Positions 1 to 9,993 of a DNA stretch of 64,000 nucleotides are shown here, one piece after another. Made by a program: the position numbers and the translations under genes. The notes below the pieces were generated by a model. That model was not told where the DNA came from and did no database searches. It was given only the letters and a program-made list of their open reading frames with translations. The stretch comes from Neptunicella marina (GTDB lineage Bacteria; Pseudomonadota; Gammaproteobacteria; Enterobacterales; Alteromonadaceae), in contig NZ_JACNEP010000004.1 of NCBI RefSeq assembly GCF_014270035.1, forward strand, positions 124,001 through 188,000, written 5' to 3'. Numbering within the stretch: position 1 is the first letter of the stretch; each line of letters opens with the position of its first letter.

Positions 1-718
1 GAGTGGCTTTTACATTCATGTCCTCCAGCAGCGTTTGACTGGTATTAACCTTGTCTTGTTGCTGACTGATTTTCAGTTGTTGAATGTTAATTGATTCGTT
101 ATGAATATCTTTTAGCTGGCTGATTTTGGACTGGCTCAGGGCAATGTTGTTGATGAGTTGTTTTTCTTCGAGCTGGGTTTCAATAAATTCCAGTTTGGAA
201 ATGATGCCCTGTTTTTGCAGTTGTTGCTTGGACTGACGTTTTAAACTGGCGATCTCAAGTTGTGATTTTAATTCCGTTAGTTTTGAGGTTTCGGTGAGCA
301 TTTCGCGCTTTTGCTCAACCATCAGTTTACGCAGATTGGCCTGCTCAGAAGCCAGATTTTGCTGATCTGTTTTCAGTTGCTGCTCTAATGCCGGATTACG
401 TAAGCGCAGAATAATATCGTCAGCTTTTAAACGGTCACCTGGCTGATGCAATATTTCAGTGACCACTCCTGAATTCACTGCGGTTAATAACTGACGCTCG
501 GGTGAATACAAACCACCAAAACCATCAATATTCAGCTGCATGGTGCCTTGTTTTACTTCGCCAATCAGAATGTCTGTCCGCTTAATTTCCACTGTATGCA
601 AGCTGGATCTGAACATAACCGTGAGTATTACAAATACACTGATCACCAGCGTGCTAAGCAGCAACAGGCGTAGTTTGCTATGAATGGACGGTGCAGCATG
701 TATTTTCAGTTTATCCAT
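1..718 (-). CDS. HlyD-family periplasmic adaptor protein (partial)
   Basis: Membrane-fusion subunit of an export pump, linking an inner-membrane transporter to an outer-membrane channel. The gene is cut by the left window edge; 239 codons are visible. Seen: one N-terminal membrane anchor (about residues 16-37), then the first half of a lipoyl-like domain with the stretch HQPGDRLKADDIILRLRNP, then a long Gln/Leu-rich coiled coil running off the window. The ATG at 718 lies about 40 bases after the predicted start site of a sigma-54 promoter. The two-component genes just upstream on the same strand very likely control it (inference). The transporter itself would lie outside the window. Confidence 0.85.
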   Translation of the reverse strand, partial: MDKLKIHAAPSIHSKLRLLLLSTLVISVFVILTVMFRSSLHTVEIKRTDILIGEVKQGTMQLNIDGFGGLYSPERQLLTAVNSGVVTEILHQPGDRLKADDIILRLRNPALEQQLKTDQQNLASEQANLRKLMVEQKREMLTETSKLTELKSQLEIASLKRQSKQQLQKQGIISKLEFIETQLEEKQLINNIALSQSKISQLKDIHNESINIQQLKISQQQDKVNTSQTLLEDMNVKAT

Positions 719-769
719 AGTGCTTGGGTTACTATTCGGTCATTTGGTGAAGCGGTATATGCTTCTATA

Positions 770-785
770 GCGAATAGTGTGCCAA
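770..785 (-). promoter_or_regulatory. Sigma-54 (-24/-12) promoter of the HlyD gene
   Basis: On the minus strand the sequence TTGGCACACTATTCGC matches the sigma-54 consensus TGGCAC-N5-TTGC with one mismatch and has the required GG-N10-GC spacing (GG at 783-782, GC at 771-770). Transcription would start near 758, leaving a leader of about 40 bases before the ATG at 718. A sigma-54 activator is encoded 1.4 kb upstream on the same strand, which strengthens the call. Confidence 0.75.
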
Positions 786-846
786 CTAAATAAGACGATA
801 AATATCAATAAGTTATGATTTTGCGGGAATATTCATTCGCAGTGAG

Positions 847-862
847 TTTTCGATTTCGAAAA
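847..862. promoter_or_regulatory. Candidate enhancer dyad upstream of the sigma-54 promoter
   Basis: A perfect inverted repeat TTTTCGA-tt-TCGAAAA lies about 65-80 bases upstream of the -24 element, a normal place for an activator binding site of the NtrC class. It is the only strong dyad I see between 719 and 886. Binding by the neighbouring regulator is inference. Confidence 0.45.
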
Positions 863-886
863 AGAGTTTTTGCGATTATGGGAATG

Positions 887-2155
887 TTATTGCGGTTTGA
901 GTGGTAAGCCGATAGTGGCGACCGCACCACCATCAGGGTGGTTTTTTAAGCTGATTGACCCGCCTTGTTGCTCAATGACGTTCTGGCAAAAGCTCAGACC
1001 AATGCCCTGACCGCTGACTTTGGTGGTGTAAAGAGGGACAAACAGGTTTTCGTCATTGAGTATGCCATTGCCATTATCAATAAGCTCAAACTGTTGTTGC
1101 TGATTTTGCATGTCAACCGTTAGCGTAAGCTGGCTGGCGCCAGCTTCAATGGCATTTTTGATCAAATTAATAAACACCTGTTGCAATAAGGTCTGGTCAG
1201 CGTAGATGTTTTCAAGCTGAATATTTAAACCCAGTTTAACTTCAGGGTAGAGTTCGGCTAAGCCACTGAAAAAAGCCTGGCTTTTAAAGGTGTCTGGTTG
1301 CAACTGTATGCCCTTGCTCAGGCTGGCATAGTTGCCTACAAACTGTTGTAAATGTTCACAGCGTTCGATAATCAGCGCTAGTGCACTCAATTGTCGTTGC
1401 TCATTTATTTCGCTGGAGAGTGATTGTGCCAACGAGGAAACCGGCGCCAGACTGTTACCAATTTCGTGGGACAACACCCGCACAATTTGTTGCCACGCCA
1501 GCATTTGTTGCTGTTTAAGTTCGGCCTGGATATCGATAAATATCAGCAACTCCTGAGTTTCACCCTCTTCGATAAACTGACTGGAGCGGATTTTCCAGCC
1601 ATTATCGCCTTGCTTAAAACGCCATTGGTCGGTTTTATTCAGCCCGAGTGCATTAGCCGTTGAATAAACAAGACTTTGCCACGGCTGGTTAAATAGCAGA
1701 TGTGAGGATTCGTTAGCAAAGGTCAGTTGTTGCTGATGATTAAACACCAGCACCGGAATACCCAGTTGTGAAATCAGCTGATACACCAAAAATACATGCT
1801 GATCATAACGGCTTTTCTGGGTTTGTAATTGTTCACTTAGTAACTGCAACTGGCTATGAAACTGCCCGACAATACCATGTTCAAATTGCTGTTTTACGAC
1901 GTGGGCAAAGTTATCTTCACTAATCGCGTCTAACTGGATGGTAGCGCGTTTAAAACCACTTTTTACGGTGCTGGTTATTTGCAGACTGATCAACAACGCC
2001 AGCAGTGCACTGAAAATAAAGGTTGTCACACTTAATCCCAGGTTGTGGGATAGCAAATAAACCATGGTGCTGACAGCGATTACCATGAGCAGCGAAAGAA
2101 TTCCCAGTCGCCAGGCAAGATAGTGCTCCAGTGAACTAGCTTTTTCCGAGCGCAT
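887..2155 (-). CDS. Membrane sensor histidine kinase
   Basis: Sensor kinase that should phosphorylate the sigma-54 response regulator encoded immediately before it; the two reading frames overlap by 20 bases. Seen, in order: two N-terminal membrane segments (about 16-35 and 41-60) with almost no periplasmic loop, a linker, a PAS-like region (about 125-205), the phospho-acceptor box LSHEIGNSLAPVS with His about 230, and a HATPase domain with N box INLIKNAIEAGA, G1 DNGNGI and G2 GQGIGLSFC. The tiny periplasmic loop suggests sensing in the membrane or cytoplasm. The NtrY-like layout is typical of kinases paired with NtrC-class regulators. The signal is unknown. Confidence 0.88.
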   Translation of the reverse strand: MRSEKASSLEHYLAWRLGILSLLMVIAVSTMVYLLSHNLGLSVTTFIFSALLALLISLQITSTVKSGFKRATIQLDAISEDNFAHVVKQQFEHGIVGQFHSQLQLLSEQLQTQKSRYDQHVFLVYQLISQLGIPVLVFNHQQQLTFANESSHLLFNQPWQSLVYSTANALGLNKTDQWRFKQGDNGWKIRSSQFIEEGETQELLIFIDIQAELKQQQMLAWQQIVRVLSHEIGNSLAPVSSLAQSLSSEINEQRQLSALALIIERCEHLQQFVGNYASLSKGIQLQPDTFKSQAFFSGLAELYPEVKLGLNIQLENIYADQTLLQQVFINLIKNAIEAGASQLTLTVDMQNQQQQFELIDNGNGILNDENLFVPLYTTKVSGQGIGLSFCQNVIEQQGGSISLKNHPDGGAVATIGLPLKPQ

Positions 2156-3482
2156 ATTTTTCCATTCGTCGATACAGCGCAGAGGTACTCAAATCCAGTA
2201 ATTCAGCAGCTTCTGCGACGTTATTACCTGTTTGTTTAAGTGCATTGCGAATTAACATTTGCTCGGCCTGATCCAGTGGCATCACGTTAATTGCATTACT
2301 GCTCTGGTCAGGAACCAGAGCTAAATCAGTCGCATCAATCATACCGCTGGTATTGAGTAACACCGCGCGCTCAATACTGTGGCTCATTTCACGAATGTTA
2401 CCCGGCCAGTTATAGTTTTGCAGGGATTGGATTGCCGCCTCTGTTAACTGCAAATCAGCGCGTTGATATTTTTGCCCGTGCGTTTTTATAAAATATTGTG
2501 CCAGCGGAACAATATCCTCTGTGCGTTCCGATAGCGGTGGAATGGCAAATGTCATGGTATTTAAGCGGTAAAACAAATCCTGTCGGAACTGCCCCTCACT
2601 AATTGCTCTGGCTAAATCACAGTTGGTCGCAGAAATAATTCGCGCGTTGCTTCGTTTTGTTTGGTTGGAACCTACTGATTCATATTGTCCAGATTCCAGT
2701 ACCCGCAATAGCTTGGCTTGCTGCGATAAAGTCATATTGGCAATTTCATCTAAAAACAGCGAGCCGTTTTCAGCCAGTTCAAAGCGGCCTATGCGCTGCT
2801 GTTTGGCATCGGTAAAAGCACCTTTAACATGACCAAACATTTCACTTTCAAACAGCGATTCGACAATTGCGCCCATATTCACCTGCACCAGTGAACTCAG
2901 TGGTTTGCCTGATTGTTGGTGGATAAATACTGCCAGTTCGCTTTTACCACAACCATTGGGGCCGGTGAGTAAAATATTAGCATTGGTTTGTGCCACGGTA
3001 GCAAGCTGAGTAAGCAAGGTTTGCATCACAGGTGATTGCCACTGATAACCGCTTTGATGGCTGGCTTCCAGCTGCTGTGTCAGTTTATTGTTTTGCTGAT
3101 TAAGCGCAGATAGCTCTAACTGACGCTCTATCAGATTAATCAGCTGGGCGTTATTCCACGGTTTTTCAATAAAGTCTCTGGCGCCCAGTTGCATGGCTTT
3201 AACCACTAACGCGGTATTGCTCCAGGCCGTCATCGGGATCACCGGGATGCTGTGTTCCTGCTGTTGTAACCACTCTAAAAAGCCAATCCCTTCCTGCCCG
3301 GAGACTGTATCCAGCGAATAGTTCATATCCAGCAAAATCAGTTCGGGGAGTTGTTGTTTCATTGTCGATTGCGCTGCAAACGGGTTATCTGCCTCGCTGA
3401 CCTGATACTGATGCTGTTCAAGTAAAAAACGCAATGAAGCCCTGACATCCGCTCTGTCATCAATGATTAAAATGCTGTGCAT
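2136..3482 (-). CDS. Sigma-54-dependent response regulator (NtrC class)
   Basis: Transcription activator for sigma-54 promoters. Receiver domain at residues 1-120 with acidic pocket DD (8-9), phospho-Asp about 52 in LILLDMNY and the Lys in FIEKPW. AAA+ domain with Walker A GPNGCGKSE, the loop GAFTDA and Walker B SLFLDEIAN. C-terminal Fis-type helix-turn-helix. The sigma-contacting loop reads GAFTDA rather than GAFTGA, a variant also found in other members. I chose ATG 3482 because GGATG precedes it and the receiver fold begins there; an in-frame start at 3524 also exists. First gene of the minus-strand operon. Its likely target is the promoter at 770-785. Confidence 0.9.
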   Translation of the reverse strand: MHSILIIDDRADVRASLRFLLEQHQYQVSEADNPFAAQSTMKQQLPELILLDMNYSLDTVSGQEGIGFLEWLQQQEHSIPVIPMTAWSNTALVVKAMQLGARDFIEKPWNNAQLINLIERQLELSALNQQNNKLTQQLEASHQSGYQWQSPVMQTLLTQLATVAQTNANILLTGPNGCGKSELAVFIHQQSGKPLSSLVQVNMGAIVESLFESEMFGHVKGAFTDAKQQRIGRFELAENGSLFLDEIANMTLSQQAKLLRVLESGQYESVGSNQTKRSNARIISATNCDLARAISEGQFRQDLFYRLNTMTFAIPPLSERTEDIVPLAQYFIKTHGQKYQRADLQLTEAAIQSLQNYNWPGNIREMSHSIERAVLLNTSGMIDATDLALVPDQSSNAINVMPLDQAEQMLIRNALKQTGNNVAEAAELLDLSTSALYRRMEKYALGKS

Positions 3483-3798
3483 GACATCCATGAAAATGGT
3501 GAAAGTATGCGGCACTAATAACAAAAAGCGCCCATACAGGCCAGCGCTAGTTGGAATTTTTGTAGATCTATTGACACTGTTTTGTATAAAACCCCTACAT
3601 ACTGTTGTAAAAATATACTGCTAATATCATCGCGCTCTGATTGCAACAGCAAATTCAATCTGTTGAAAAGTGCAGTCGCTATTGATCCAGTTCAGTAATT
3701 GTTTTTTATTGTGGTGAGATAATGCGTATAAATTTTATATGTTGGTAAGTAAATAAAAACAGTTTACTGACGTAATCTTTTTACAAGGAAATTGTCCG

Positions 3799-4851
3799 AT
3801 GAAACAATGGTTGTTGGGGTTAGCTATCGTCGCATTGGTTGCGATAGTGGGATACAAGGTTTTTCTGGAACAACCTGAGCAAACGGACGTGGCCAGTGGC
3901 AACGGCCGGATTGAGGCTACTGAAATCGGCATTGCGGCTAAAACCGCGGGGCGGGTTAAACAAATTCTGGTGAATGAGGGCGATTTTGTTAACGCCGGTC
4001 AGCAAGTGGCGTTTCTGGACTCAGCCACGTTAGATAGCCAGCTTAAACAGGCCAACGCCCAGTTACGTCAGGCACAAAGTTCGGTGGCCACCGCACAAAC
4101 ATTGGTGACCCAGCGCGAGAGTGAAAAGGCGGCACTAGCCGCTGCGTTAGCCCAGGCAAAAGCTGAGTTAAAAGCGGCAAAAAGTCGCGCTAATCGCACT
4201 GAATCTCTGGTTGAAAGTGGGTCTGTCTCACAGCAAATCGCAGAAGATAATGAAACAGCCGTGGCCAGTGCTGAAGCTGCGGTGGTAGCATCGCAAGCCA
4301 GATTAACGGCTGCCGATGCCACCATTGCATCGTCTAAAGCGCAAGTTACGTCGGCTGAATCAGCAGTGGATGCGGCAGAGGCGCTAGTCGCGCAAATCGA
4401 TTCTGAACTGCAGGATTTAACTCTGATCGCCCCACGTGATGGTCGTATCCAATACCGCGTTGTTCAGCCGGGTGAAGTGGTTGCAGCCGGTGGCCGGGTA
4501 TTAAGTCTGGTGGATTTAACCGATGTGTATATGACCTTTTTTCTGCCCGCCGCCGATGCGGGTAAGTTAACCATAGGTTCGGAAGTGCGTATTATGCTGG
4601 ATGCATTGCCGGGTGTGTCGGTTCCGGCAGAAATTTCCTATGTGGCCGATGTGGCGCAATTTACTCCCAAAACAGTGGAAACCGCCAGCGAACGCGAAAA
4701 ACTGATGTTCCGGGTCAAAGCCAAAATATCTCCGGCCTTGCTAAAAAAACATATCGAGAAAGTCAAAACCGGCTTGCCGGGACGTGCCTGGGTCAAGTTA
4801 GCTGACAATGCTATCTGGCCAGATGATGTTCCTGCCCCGGTTGCCCCATGA
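3799..4851 (+). CDS. yhiI: HlyD-family adaptor, YhiI-like
   Basis: Periplasmic adaptor of an ABC export system. One N-terminal membrane segment (about 5-23), then the lipoyl half-domain beginning [18 protein letters not shown], an Ala/Gln-rich coiled-coil hairpin (about 75-200), the second lipoyl half [18 protein letters not shown] and a beta-barrel region. At 350 residues it is the length of E. coli YhiI. It is the first gene of a three-gene operon: its stop overlaps the next start as ATGA. The set adaptor, double-ABC/permease fusion, permease has the same order as yhiI-rbbA-yhhJ. Start ATG 3799 follows AAGGAAA. The substrate is unknown. Confidence 0.88.
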   Translation: MKQWLLGLAIVALVAIVGYKVFLEQPEQTDVASGNGRIEATEIGIAAKTAGRVKQILVNEGDFVNAGQQVAFLDSATLDSQLKQANAQLRQAQSSVATAQTLVTQRESEKAALAAALAQAKAELKAAKSRANRTESLVESGSVSQQIAEDNETAVASAEAAVVASQARLTAADATIASSKAQVTSAESAVDAAEALVAQIDSELQDLTLIAPRDGRIQYRVVQPGEVVAAGGRVLSLVDLTDVYMTFFLPAADAGKLTIGSEVRIMLDALPGVSVPAEISYVADVAQFTPKTVETASEREKLMFRVKAKISPALLKKHIEKVKTGLPGRAWVKLADNAIWPDDVPAPVAP

Positions 4852-7580
4852 ATAGTGTCATTTGTGCCAGTGATTTGGTTGTGACCTACGGTCAGACACA
4901 GGCGCTGGATAATATTTCGCTGGATATACCCAGCGGCCAAATGGTTGGCTTGATTGGGCCTGATGGCGTGGGCAAATCCACCTTGTTGTCGTTAATTGCC
5001 GGTGCACGTGCGGTTTCCCACGGACAGTTAATGGTGTTGCAAGGTGATATGCGTGATAAAAAACACCGTGAAAAAATCTGTTCTGATATCGCCTATATGC
5101 CTCAGGGGCTGGGTAAAAATTTGTATCCTACCTTGTCGGTGGAAGAAAACCTGCAGTTCTTTGCGCAACTGTTTGGACATAATAAAGCTGAGCGACGCAG
5201 ACGTATTGACGAGCTGACCCAGGCAACCGGTTTGTATCGTTTTTTGTCACGCCCGGCAGGTAAGTTATCCGGTGGTATGAAACAAAAGCTCGGTTTGTGC
5301 TGCGCACTTATTCACGACCCCAAGCTGTTGATTTTGGATGAACCCACCACCGGGGTTGATCCGCTGGCGCGCAGTCAGTTTTGGCAGCTTATTGGCCGTA
5401 TTCGTCAGCAACAGCCTCAAATGAGTGTGCTGGTGGCCACCGCGTATATGGATGAAGCACAGCAATTTGATTATTTAATTGCCATGAACGCCGGACAGAT
5501 TTTGGCTACAACTACGCCTGACGAAATGTTGGTTCAAACTGGCACTGAGTCACTGGAAGCTGCGTTTATTCATTTGTTGCCGCAGAATTTGCGTGCTAAT
5601 TACAAACCCGTGGTGGTGCCGCCATTTAATCCGCAAAATGAGCAGGATATTGCTATTGCGGCTGATGGTTTAACCATGAAGTTTGGCGATTTTACCGCGG
5701 TGGATAATGTCAGTTTTAGCATTCGTCGTGGCGAGATATTTGGTTTTCTGGGCTCAAACGGTTGTGGTAAATCCACCACCATGAAAATGCTGACCGGGCT
5801 GTTACCGGCAACAGCGGGCCGGGCGTGGTTATTTGGTAATGAGCTCGACCCCGATGATGTGGATACCCGTAAGCGGGTGGGGTATATGTCGCAGGCATTT
5901 TCGCTGTACAGCGAGCTAACGGTGATACAAAATCTGGTGCTGCATGCACGTTTATTTGGCGTGGCTGAACATGCCATCGCCGGGCGTGTGGATGAGATGG
6001 CGCAGCGTTTTGCTCTCACTGATGTTTTACATGCCTTACCTGCCGACTTGCCACTGGGTATCCGCCAGCGTTTATCACTGGCGGTCGCCATGGTGCATAA
6101 ACCCGAGCTACTGATACTGGATGAACCTACATCCGGTGTCGATCCGGTAGCAAGGGATAACTTTTGGCAATTGATGGTGGATTTGGCCAGAAATGATCAC
6201 GTCACTATTTTTATTTCCACCCACTTTATGAACGAAGCGTCGCGCTGTGACCGTATTTCATTAATGCATGAAGGTAAGGTGTTGATCAGTGCTGAACCAG
6301 AGGAAATTAAACAACAAAAACAAACCGATTCCCTGGAAGAGGCTTTTATCGGGTTTTTGCAGGATGCCACTTGTCATCAGGACGAAACGGTCAGTGAGCA
6401 AAATCCTGTTCTGACAAATAGTGAAACGCAGCGAAGCCCAGGAGTATCGCGTTTTTTCAGTGGGCGGCGCATGCTTAGCTTTGCTAAGCGTGAATCACTG
6501 GAGTTATTGCGTGACCCAATTCGCCTGACCATGGCATTTCTCGGTAGTATGCTACTGATGGTGTTTATTGGCTACGGCATCACCATGGATGTGGAGGATT
6601 TGTCCTTTGCGGTATTTGATCGTGACCAATCCATTCTCAGCCAAAACTACAGCCTGAATATGTCTGGCTCACGCTACTTTATTGAGCATCCCCAAGTGCA
6701 CAGTTACGACGAACTCGACCAGCGTATGCGCAGTGGTGAGCTGTCGTTAGTGATTGAAATCCCGCCCGGTTTTGGCCGCGACTTATCCAAAGGTTTGCAG
6801 GTTGATGTAGCAGCCTGGATTGACGGTTCGATGCCTTCCCGCGCCGAAACTATCAAGGGCTATGTGCAGGGTATTCATGGTTCATGGTTAGCTCAGCAGG
6901 TACGTCAGATGAATAGCGGGGTGTCGTTAGCTGGCGCGGTGAATATCGATACCCGTTATCGTTATAACCCGGATGTGGTCAGCCTGATAGCCATGGTTCC
7001 TGCCATGATGCCTATGTTGATGCTGATGATTCCGGCGCTGTTAACCGCCTTGTCGGTTGTGCGTGAAAAAGAGCTTGGCTCCATTGTTAACCTGTATGTG
7101 ACGCCGGTAAAACGGCTGGAATTTTTACTGGGTAAACAGCTGCCCTATATTTTTACCTCGTTTATCAGCTTTTTTATTCTGGTGGCCATGGCCATATTGT
7201 TGTTTAAAGTGCCGGTGGTTGGCAGCTTTTTCACTTTATCACTCACTGCGCTGGTATTTATTTTGTTCGCTACCGGCTTTGGTTTGCTGGCCTCAGTGTT
7301 TACCAAAAGTCAGATAGCTGCGATTTTGCTATCGACTATAGGCACCATGATACCGGCGGTGCAGTTTGCAGGCATGATCACACCTGTTTCGGCACTGGAG
7401 GGCGCAGGTAAACTGATTGGTGAAATTCACCCGGTCAGTTATTTCCTGTTGGTTAGTCGTGGAGTATTCAGCAAAGGTCTGGGGTTTGAGGATCTCAGCT
7501 TTGCAATAGTGCCCATTCTGATTTCAGTGCCGGTGGTTATGTATTGTGCGGTACTCTTTTTACCTAAACAGGAACGTTAA
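4848..7580 (+). CDS. rbbA: Double ABC ATPase-permease fusion, RbbA-like
   Basis: Fusion of two ATP-binding cassettes and an ABC-2 permease, 910 residues, like E. coli RbbA (about 911). First cassette: Walker [10 protein letters not shown] (38-46), signature LSGGMKQ, Walker [14 protein letters not shown]. Second cassette: Walker [11 protein letters not shown] and Walker [14 protein letters not shown], but the signature is the degenerate LPLGIRQ, also seen in RbbA. About residues 540-910 hold a membrane segment, a large periplasmic loop and five further membrane segments. E. coli RbbA has been described as a ribosome-associated ATPase, yet its genetic context here (adaptor before, permease after) fits an exporter. 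Confidence 0.9.
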   Translation: MNSVICASDLVVTYGQTQALDNISLDIPSGQMVGLIGPDGVGKSTLLSLIAGARAVSHGQLMVLQGDMRDKKHREKICSDIAYMPQGLGKNLYPTLSVEENLQFFAQLFGHNKAERRRRIDELTQATGLYRFLSRPAGKLSGGMKQKLGLCCALIHDPKLLILDEPTTGVDPLARSQFWQLIGRIRQQQPQMSVLVATAYMDEAQQFDYLIAMNAGQILATTTPDEMLVQTGTESLEAAFIHLLPQNLRANYKPVVVPPFNPQNEQDIAIAADGLTMKFGDFTAVDNVSFSIRRGEIFGFLGSNGCGKSTTMKMLTGLLPATAGRAWLFGNELDPDDVDTRKRVGYMSQAFSLYSELTVIQNLVLHARLFGVAEHAIAGRVDEMAQRFALTDVLHALPADLPLGIRQRLSLAVAMVHKPELLILDEPTSGVDPVARDNFWQLMVDLARNDHVTIFISTHFMNEASRCDRISLMHEGKVLISAEPEEIKQQKQTDSLEEAFIGFLQDATCHQDETVSEQNPVLTNSETQRSPGVSRFFSGRRMLSFAKRESLELLRDPIRLTMAFLGSMLLMVFIGYGITMDVEDLSFAVFDRDQSILSQNYSLNMSGSRYFIEHPQVHSYDELDQRMRSGELSLVIEIPPGFGRDLSKGLQVDVAAWIDGSMPSRAETIKGYVQGIHGSWLAQQVRQMNSGVSLAGAVNIDTRYRYNPDVVSLIAMVPAMMPMLMLMIPALLTALSVVREKELGSIVNLYVTPVKRLEFLLGKQLPYIFTSFISFFILVAMAILLFKVPVVGSFFTLSLTALVFILFATGFGLLASVFTKSQIAAILLSTIGTMIPAVQFAGMITPVSALEGAGKLIGEIHPVSYFLLVSRGVFSKGLGFEDLSFAIVPILISVPVVMYCAVLFLPKQER

Positions 7581-7581
7581 G

Positions 7582-8706
7582 GTGCGTAAACTTAAAAATA
7601 TTTATTACCTTGGTATTAAGGAAATCTGGAGCCTGTGGCGCGATCCAACTATGTTGGTGCTGATCCTGTTTGTATTCACCCTTAACATTTATACCTCGGC
7701 CAAGGCGTTGCCCGAGACATTGCACAAAGCACCGATTGCGTTTGTGGATGAAGACCACTCACAGCTTTCGGGGCGCATTATTGATGGTTTTTACCCGCCT
7801 TATTTTATGCCGCCCAGGTTAATTGAATTACAGGATATGGATAAGGTGCTGGATGCCGGTGAATATACTTTTGTGGTGAATATTCCACCGGACTTTGAAA
7901 AAGACGCAATGGCAGGCAGGAAACCCACAGTGCAGGTAAGTGTGGATGCCACGCGTGTGAGTCAGGCATTTACCGGCAATGGTTATATCAGCCAAATTAT
8001 TAGTTCGCAGGTTAGTGAATATCTGGCGGGATACCGCAGCAATGAGCCTCTGCCGGTTGAGTTGGTGTTACGCGCGCGCTTTAATCCGGGATTAGAGCAA
8101 TTCTGGTTTGGTTCGGTGATGGAACTGATTGATGCAGTGACCATGATTTCTATCATTTTGGCCGGGGCGGCATTAATCCGCGAAAAGGAACATGGCACGG
8201 TAGAACACCTGTTGGTGATGCCGGTGACAGCGGGCGAAATCATGATTTCAAAAATCTGGTCAACCGGTTTGATTGTTACGTTAGCGACCAGCTTGTCCCT
8301 GGTGGGGGTGATTGAAACATGGTTGCAGGTACCGATTGAGGGTTCCAAATTGTTGTTTGTATTGTGTGTGGCATTGCAGTTATTTGCTACCACTGCTATG
8401 GGTATTTTTATGGCCACCATTGCGCGTTCAATGCCGCAATTTGGCTTGCTGATGATTTTGGTATTGCTGCCATTGCAGATGTTATCAGGCGGTATGACTC
8501 CCAGAGAAAGTATGCCGGAATTAATTCAGATCATTATGCTGGCGGCACCCAATACTCATTTTGTGATGGCATCCCAGGCTATTTTGTACCGCGGTGCTGG
8601 CATTGATGTAGTGTGGCCACAGCTGGTGGCACTGTTGCTGATTGCCTCGGCCTTTTTTGTCATTGCGCTGACCCGTTTTCGTAGAACCATCAGCTTACTG
8701 GCCTGA
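7582..8706 (+). CDS. yhhJ: ABC-2 type permease, YhhJ-like
   Basis: Membrane subunit of the same exporter, 374 residues, the usual YhhJ length. One membrane segment near the N-terminus (about 20-40), a large extracytoplasmic domain with FVDEDHSQLSGRI, then five segments from about 180 onward, including the conserved IREKEHGTVEHLLVMPVT amphipathic stretch. I place the start at GTG 7582, one base after the preceding stop, because AGGA sits 8 bases before it; an in-frame ATG at 7546 would overlap rbbA by 35 bases and lacks such a site. Likely pairs with the permease half of the RbbA-like protein. Confidence 0.85.
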   Translation: MRKLKNIYYLGIKEIWSLWRDPTMLVLILFVFTLNIYTSAKALPETLHKAPIAFVDEDHSQLSGRIIDGFYPPYFMPPRLIELQDMDKVLDAGEYTFVVNIPPDFEKDAMAGRKPTVQVSVDATRVSQAFTGNGYISQIISSQVSEYLAGYRSNEPLPVELVLRARFNPGLEQFWFGSVMELIDAVTMISIILAGAALIREKEHGTVEHLLVMPVTAGEIMISKIWSTGLIVTLATSLSLVGVIETWLQVPIEGSKLLFVLCVALQLFATTAMGIFMATIARSMPQFGLLMILVLLPLQMLSGGMTPRESMPELIQIIMLAAPNTHFVMASQAILYRGAGIDVVWPQLVALLLIASAFFVIALTRFRRTISLLA

Positions 8707-8709
8707 GTT

Positions 8710-8729
8710 CGCCGACCTGGTGGCCGGCG
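8710..8729. terminator. GC-rich hairpin after yhhJ
   Basis: Inverted repeat CGCCGaCC-tggt-GGcCGGCG with one mismatch, 3 bases after the yhhJ stop. There is no clear T-run after it, so it may be an RNA-stabilising or weak terminator hairpin. Confidence 0.35.
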
Positions 8730-8790
8730 TATTTTGACACCTGCTGAATCTGCCGTTGATTGCAGGCTCAGTGAGTGAACCGGAAAAAGG

Positions 8791-9906
8791 CTATTTTTCC
8801 AGAAGTTGAATAATCTGCTCAGCCACGGCCTGTGATGACAGATAGTTTTGCCCGGTAACGATGCGACCATCCACTTCCACATGCGGAGTATTTCTGGGGG
8901 AATACAAAAAGGTACCGCCATGTAGCTCAACGCTTTGTTTGATTAAAAACGGAAACTGGGCAAAATAAGCTTTGGACTGATTTTCATAGTCTTCGGGGTA
9001 GCCACTAATGCGTTTGCCCGACACCAGATATTGCCCATCTTGCGTGCGCAAATTCACTATGCCTGCCGTGCCATGACACACCGATGAAATAATGCCGCCG
9101 TGCCGTTCATAAATCGCCATACTGATTGCCTGAATCTGCTGATTGTCGGCGACGCCATACATGGCATTAGTGCCGCCTAAATAGTGTACCGCCACATAAT
9201 CTGCCGGATTGATTTGTTGTGGTGTTTTGCTGTTGCCAATCGCAAACATAAAGTCGCTATCGTATAAATACTGTTTATGCAGTGGCATTGAGGTGTTGAT
9301 ATAAGCCAGTGGCAAAGCACCGCCATCGGGGCTAACAAAATCCACCGTGTAACCGGCTTGTTTGAAGGTATGGTAAGCGATCACTATTTCAGAAAAACTC
9401 ACGCCAGCGGGTAATTGCGTTTCACCGTGAAAGTAAGCGCTGGAAGCAATAAATAAAATACGTTTACCGTTACGGTTGCTGGTATCGCTGCTGGCGGATT
9501 TACTAATGATCTGCCAGCGTTTATCCAGTTTCTTTAACAAAAATAAATCGGTATAACGCAACGATTTTGCCGGAACCAGTATTTCCACTTTGGCTGTGGC
9601 GATATTACCTGCAATATCGATATCGAGTATTTCGCCAATACGTCCGTTAAATTTGCCTTTGTTCTCTTCCTTAAACCAACCGATATAGTCACTGGCTTTG
9701 ACCACCCAGTTTGCCTGATCGGTTTTTTGCAGGTGCAATAGGGCATCAGACTGAAAGGCATTTTTTATCCGTGACTGGTCATTAAAAGAGGTGCCCTGAA
9801 TGTAATCGTTAAGTGTGTCGCTAATGGCTTGCTGGTCAGATTGCGCCATACAAATATGGCTAAACAGACTGATAAAAAAAGCCAAAATTAAAGTGAAGGT
9901 TTTCAT
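8791..9906 (-). CDS. Exported NTF2-like / DJ-1-PfpI fusion protein
   Basis: Two-domain protein with a Sec signal peptide (residues 1-21, cleavage after CMA). Residues about 24-140 look like an NTF2/lumazine-binding-like fold (helical start, then VEILVPAKSLRYTDLFLLKK and WQIISK strands). Residues about 148-371 are a DJ-1/PfpI glutamine-amidotransferase-like domain with the nucleophile elbow VCHGTAG, as in Hsp31/YajL glyoxalase-chaperone relatives. An exported DJ-1 domain joined to an NTF2-like domain is uncommon. The catalytic Cys-His pair is present, so an enzyme acting on a small periplasmic carbonyl or peptide substrate is possible, but the function is unknown. The AraC gene upstream on the same strand may regulate it. 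Confidence 0.8.
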   Translation of the reverse strand: MKTFTLILAFFISLFSHICMAQSDQQAISDTLNDYIQGTSFNDQSRIKNAFQSDALLHLQKTDQANWVVKASDYIGWFKEENKGKFNGRIGEILDIDIAGNIATAKVEILVPAKSLRYTDLFLLKKLDKRWQIISKSASSDTSNRNGKRILFIASSAYFHGETQLPAGVSFSEIVIAYHTFKQAGYTVDFVSPDGGALPLAYINTSMPLHKQYLYDSDFMFAIGNSKTPQQINPADYVAVHYLGGTNAMYGVADNQQIQAISMAIYERHGGIISSVCHGTAGIVNLRTQDGQYLVSGKRISGYPEDYENQSKAYFAQFPFLIKQSVELHGGTFLYSPRNTPHVEVDGRIVTGQNYLSSQAVAEQIIQLLEK

Positions 9907-9993
9907 TGTGTTTTCCTCATCATAAAAAGAGAAAAACAGGCTACAACCTTTTATTTTAAAGCTTTTATCACACTATATTTTCGTATTACGAAA

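Noticed and set aside
3571-3600. TTGACA as -35 of a promoter for the yhiI-type operon
   Set aside because: TATAAA follows after only 8-9 bases, and at 17-18 bases only CTACAT is found. Too weak to call.
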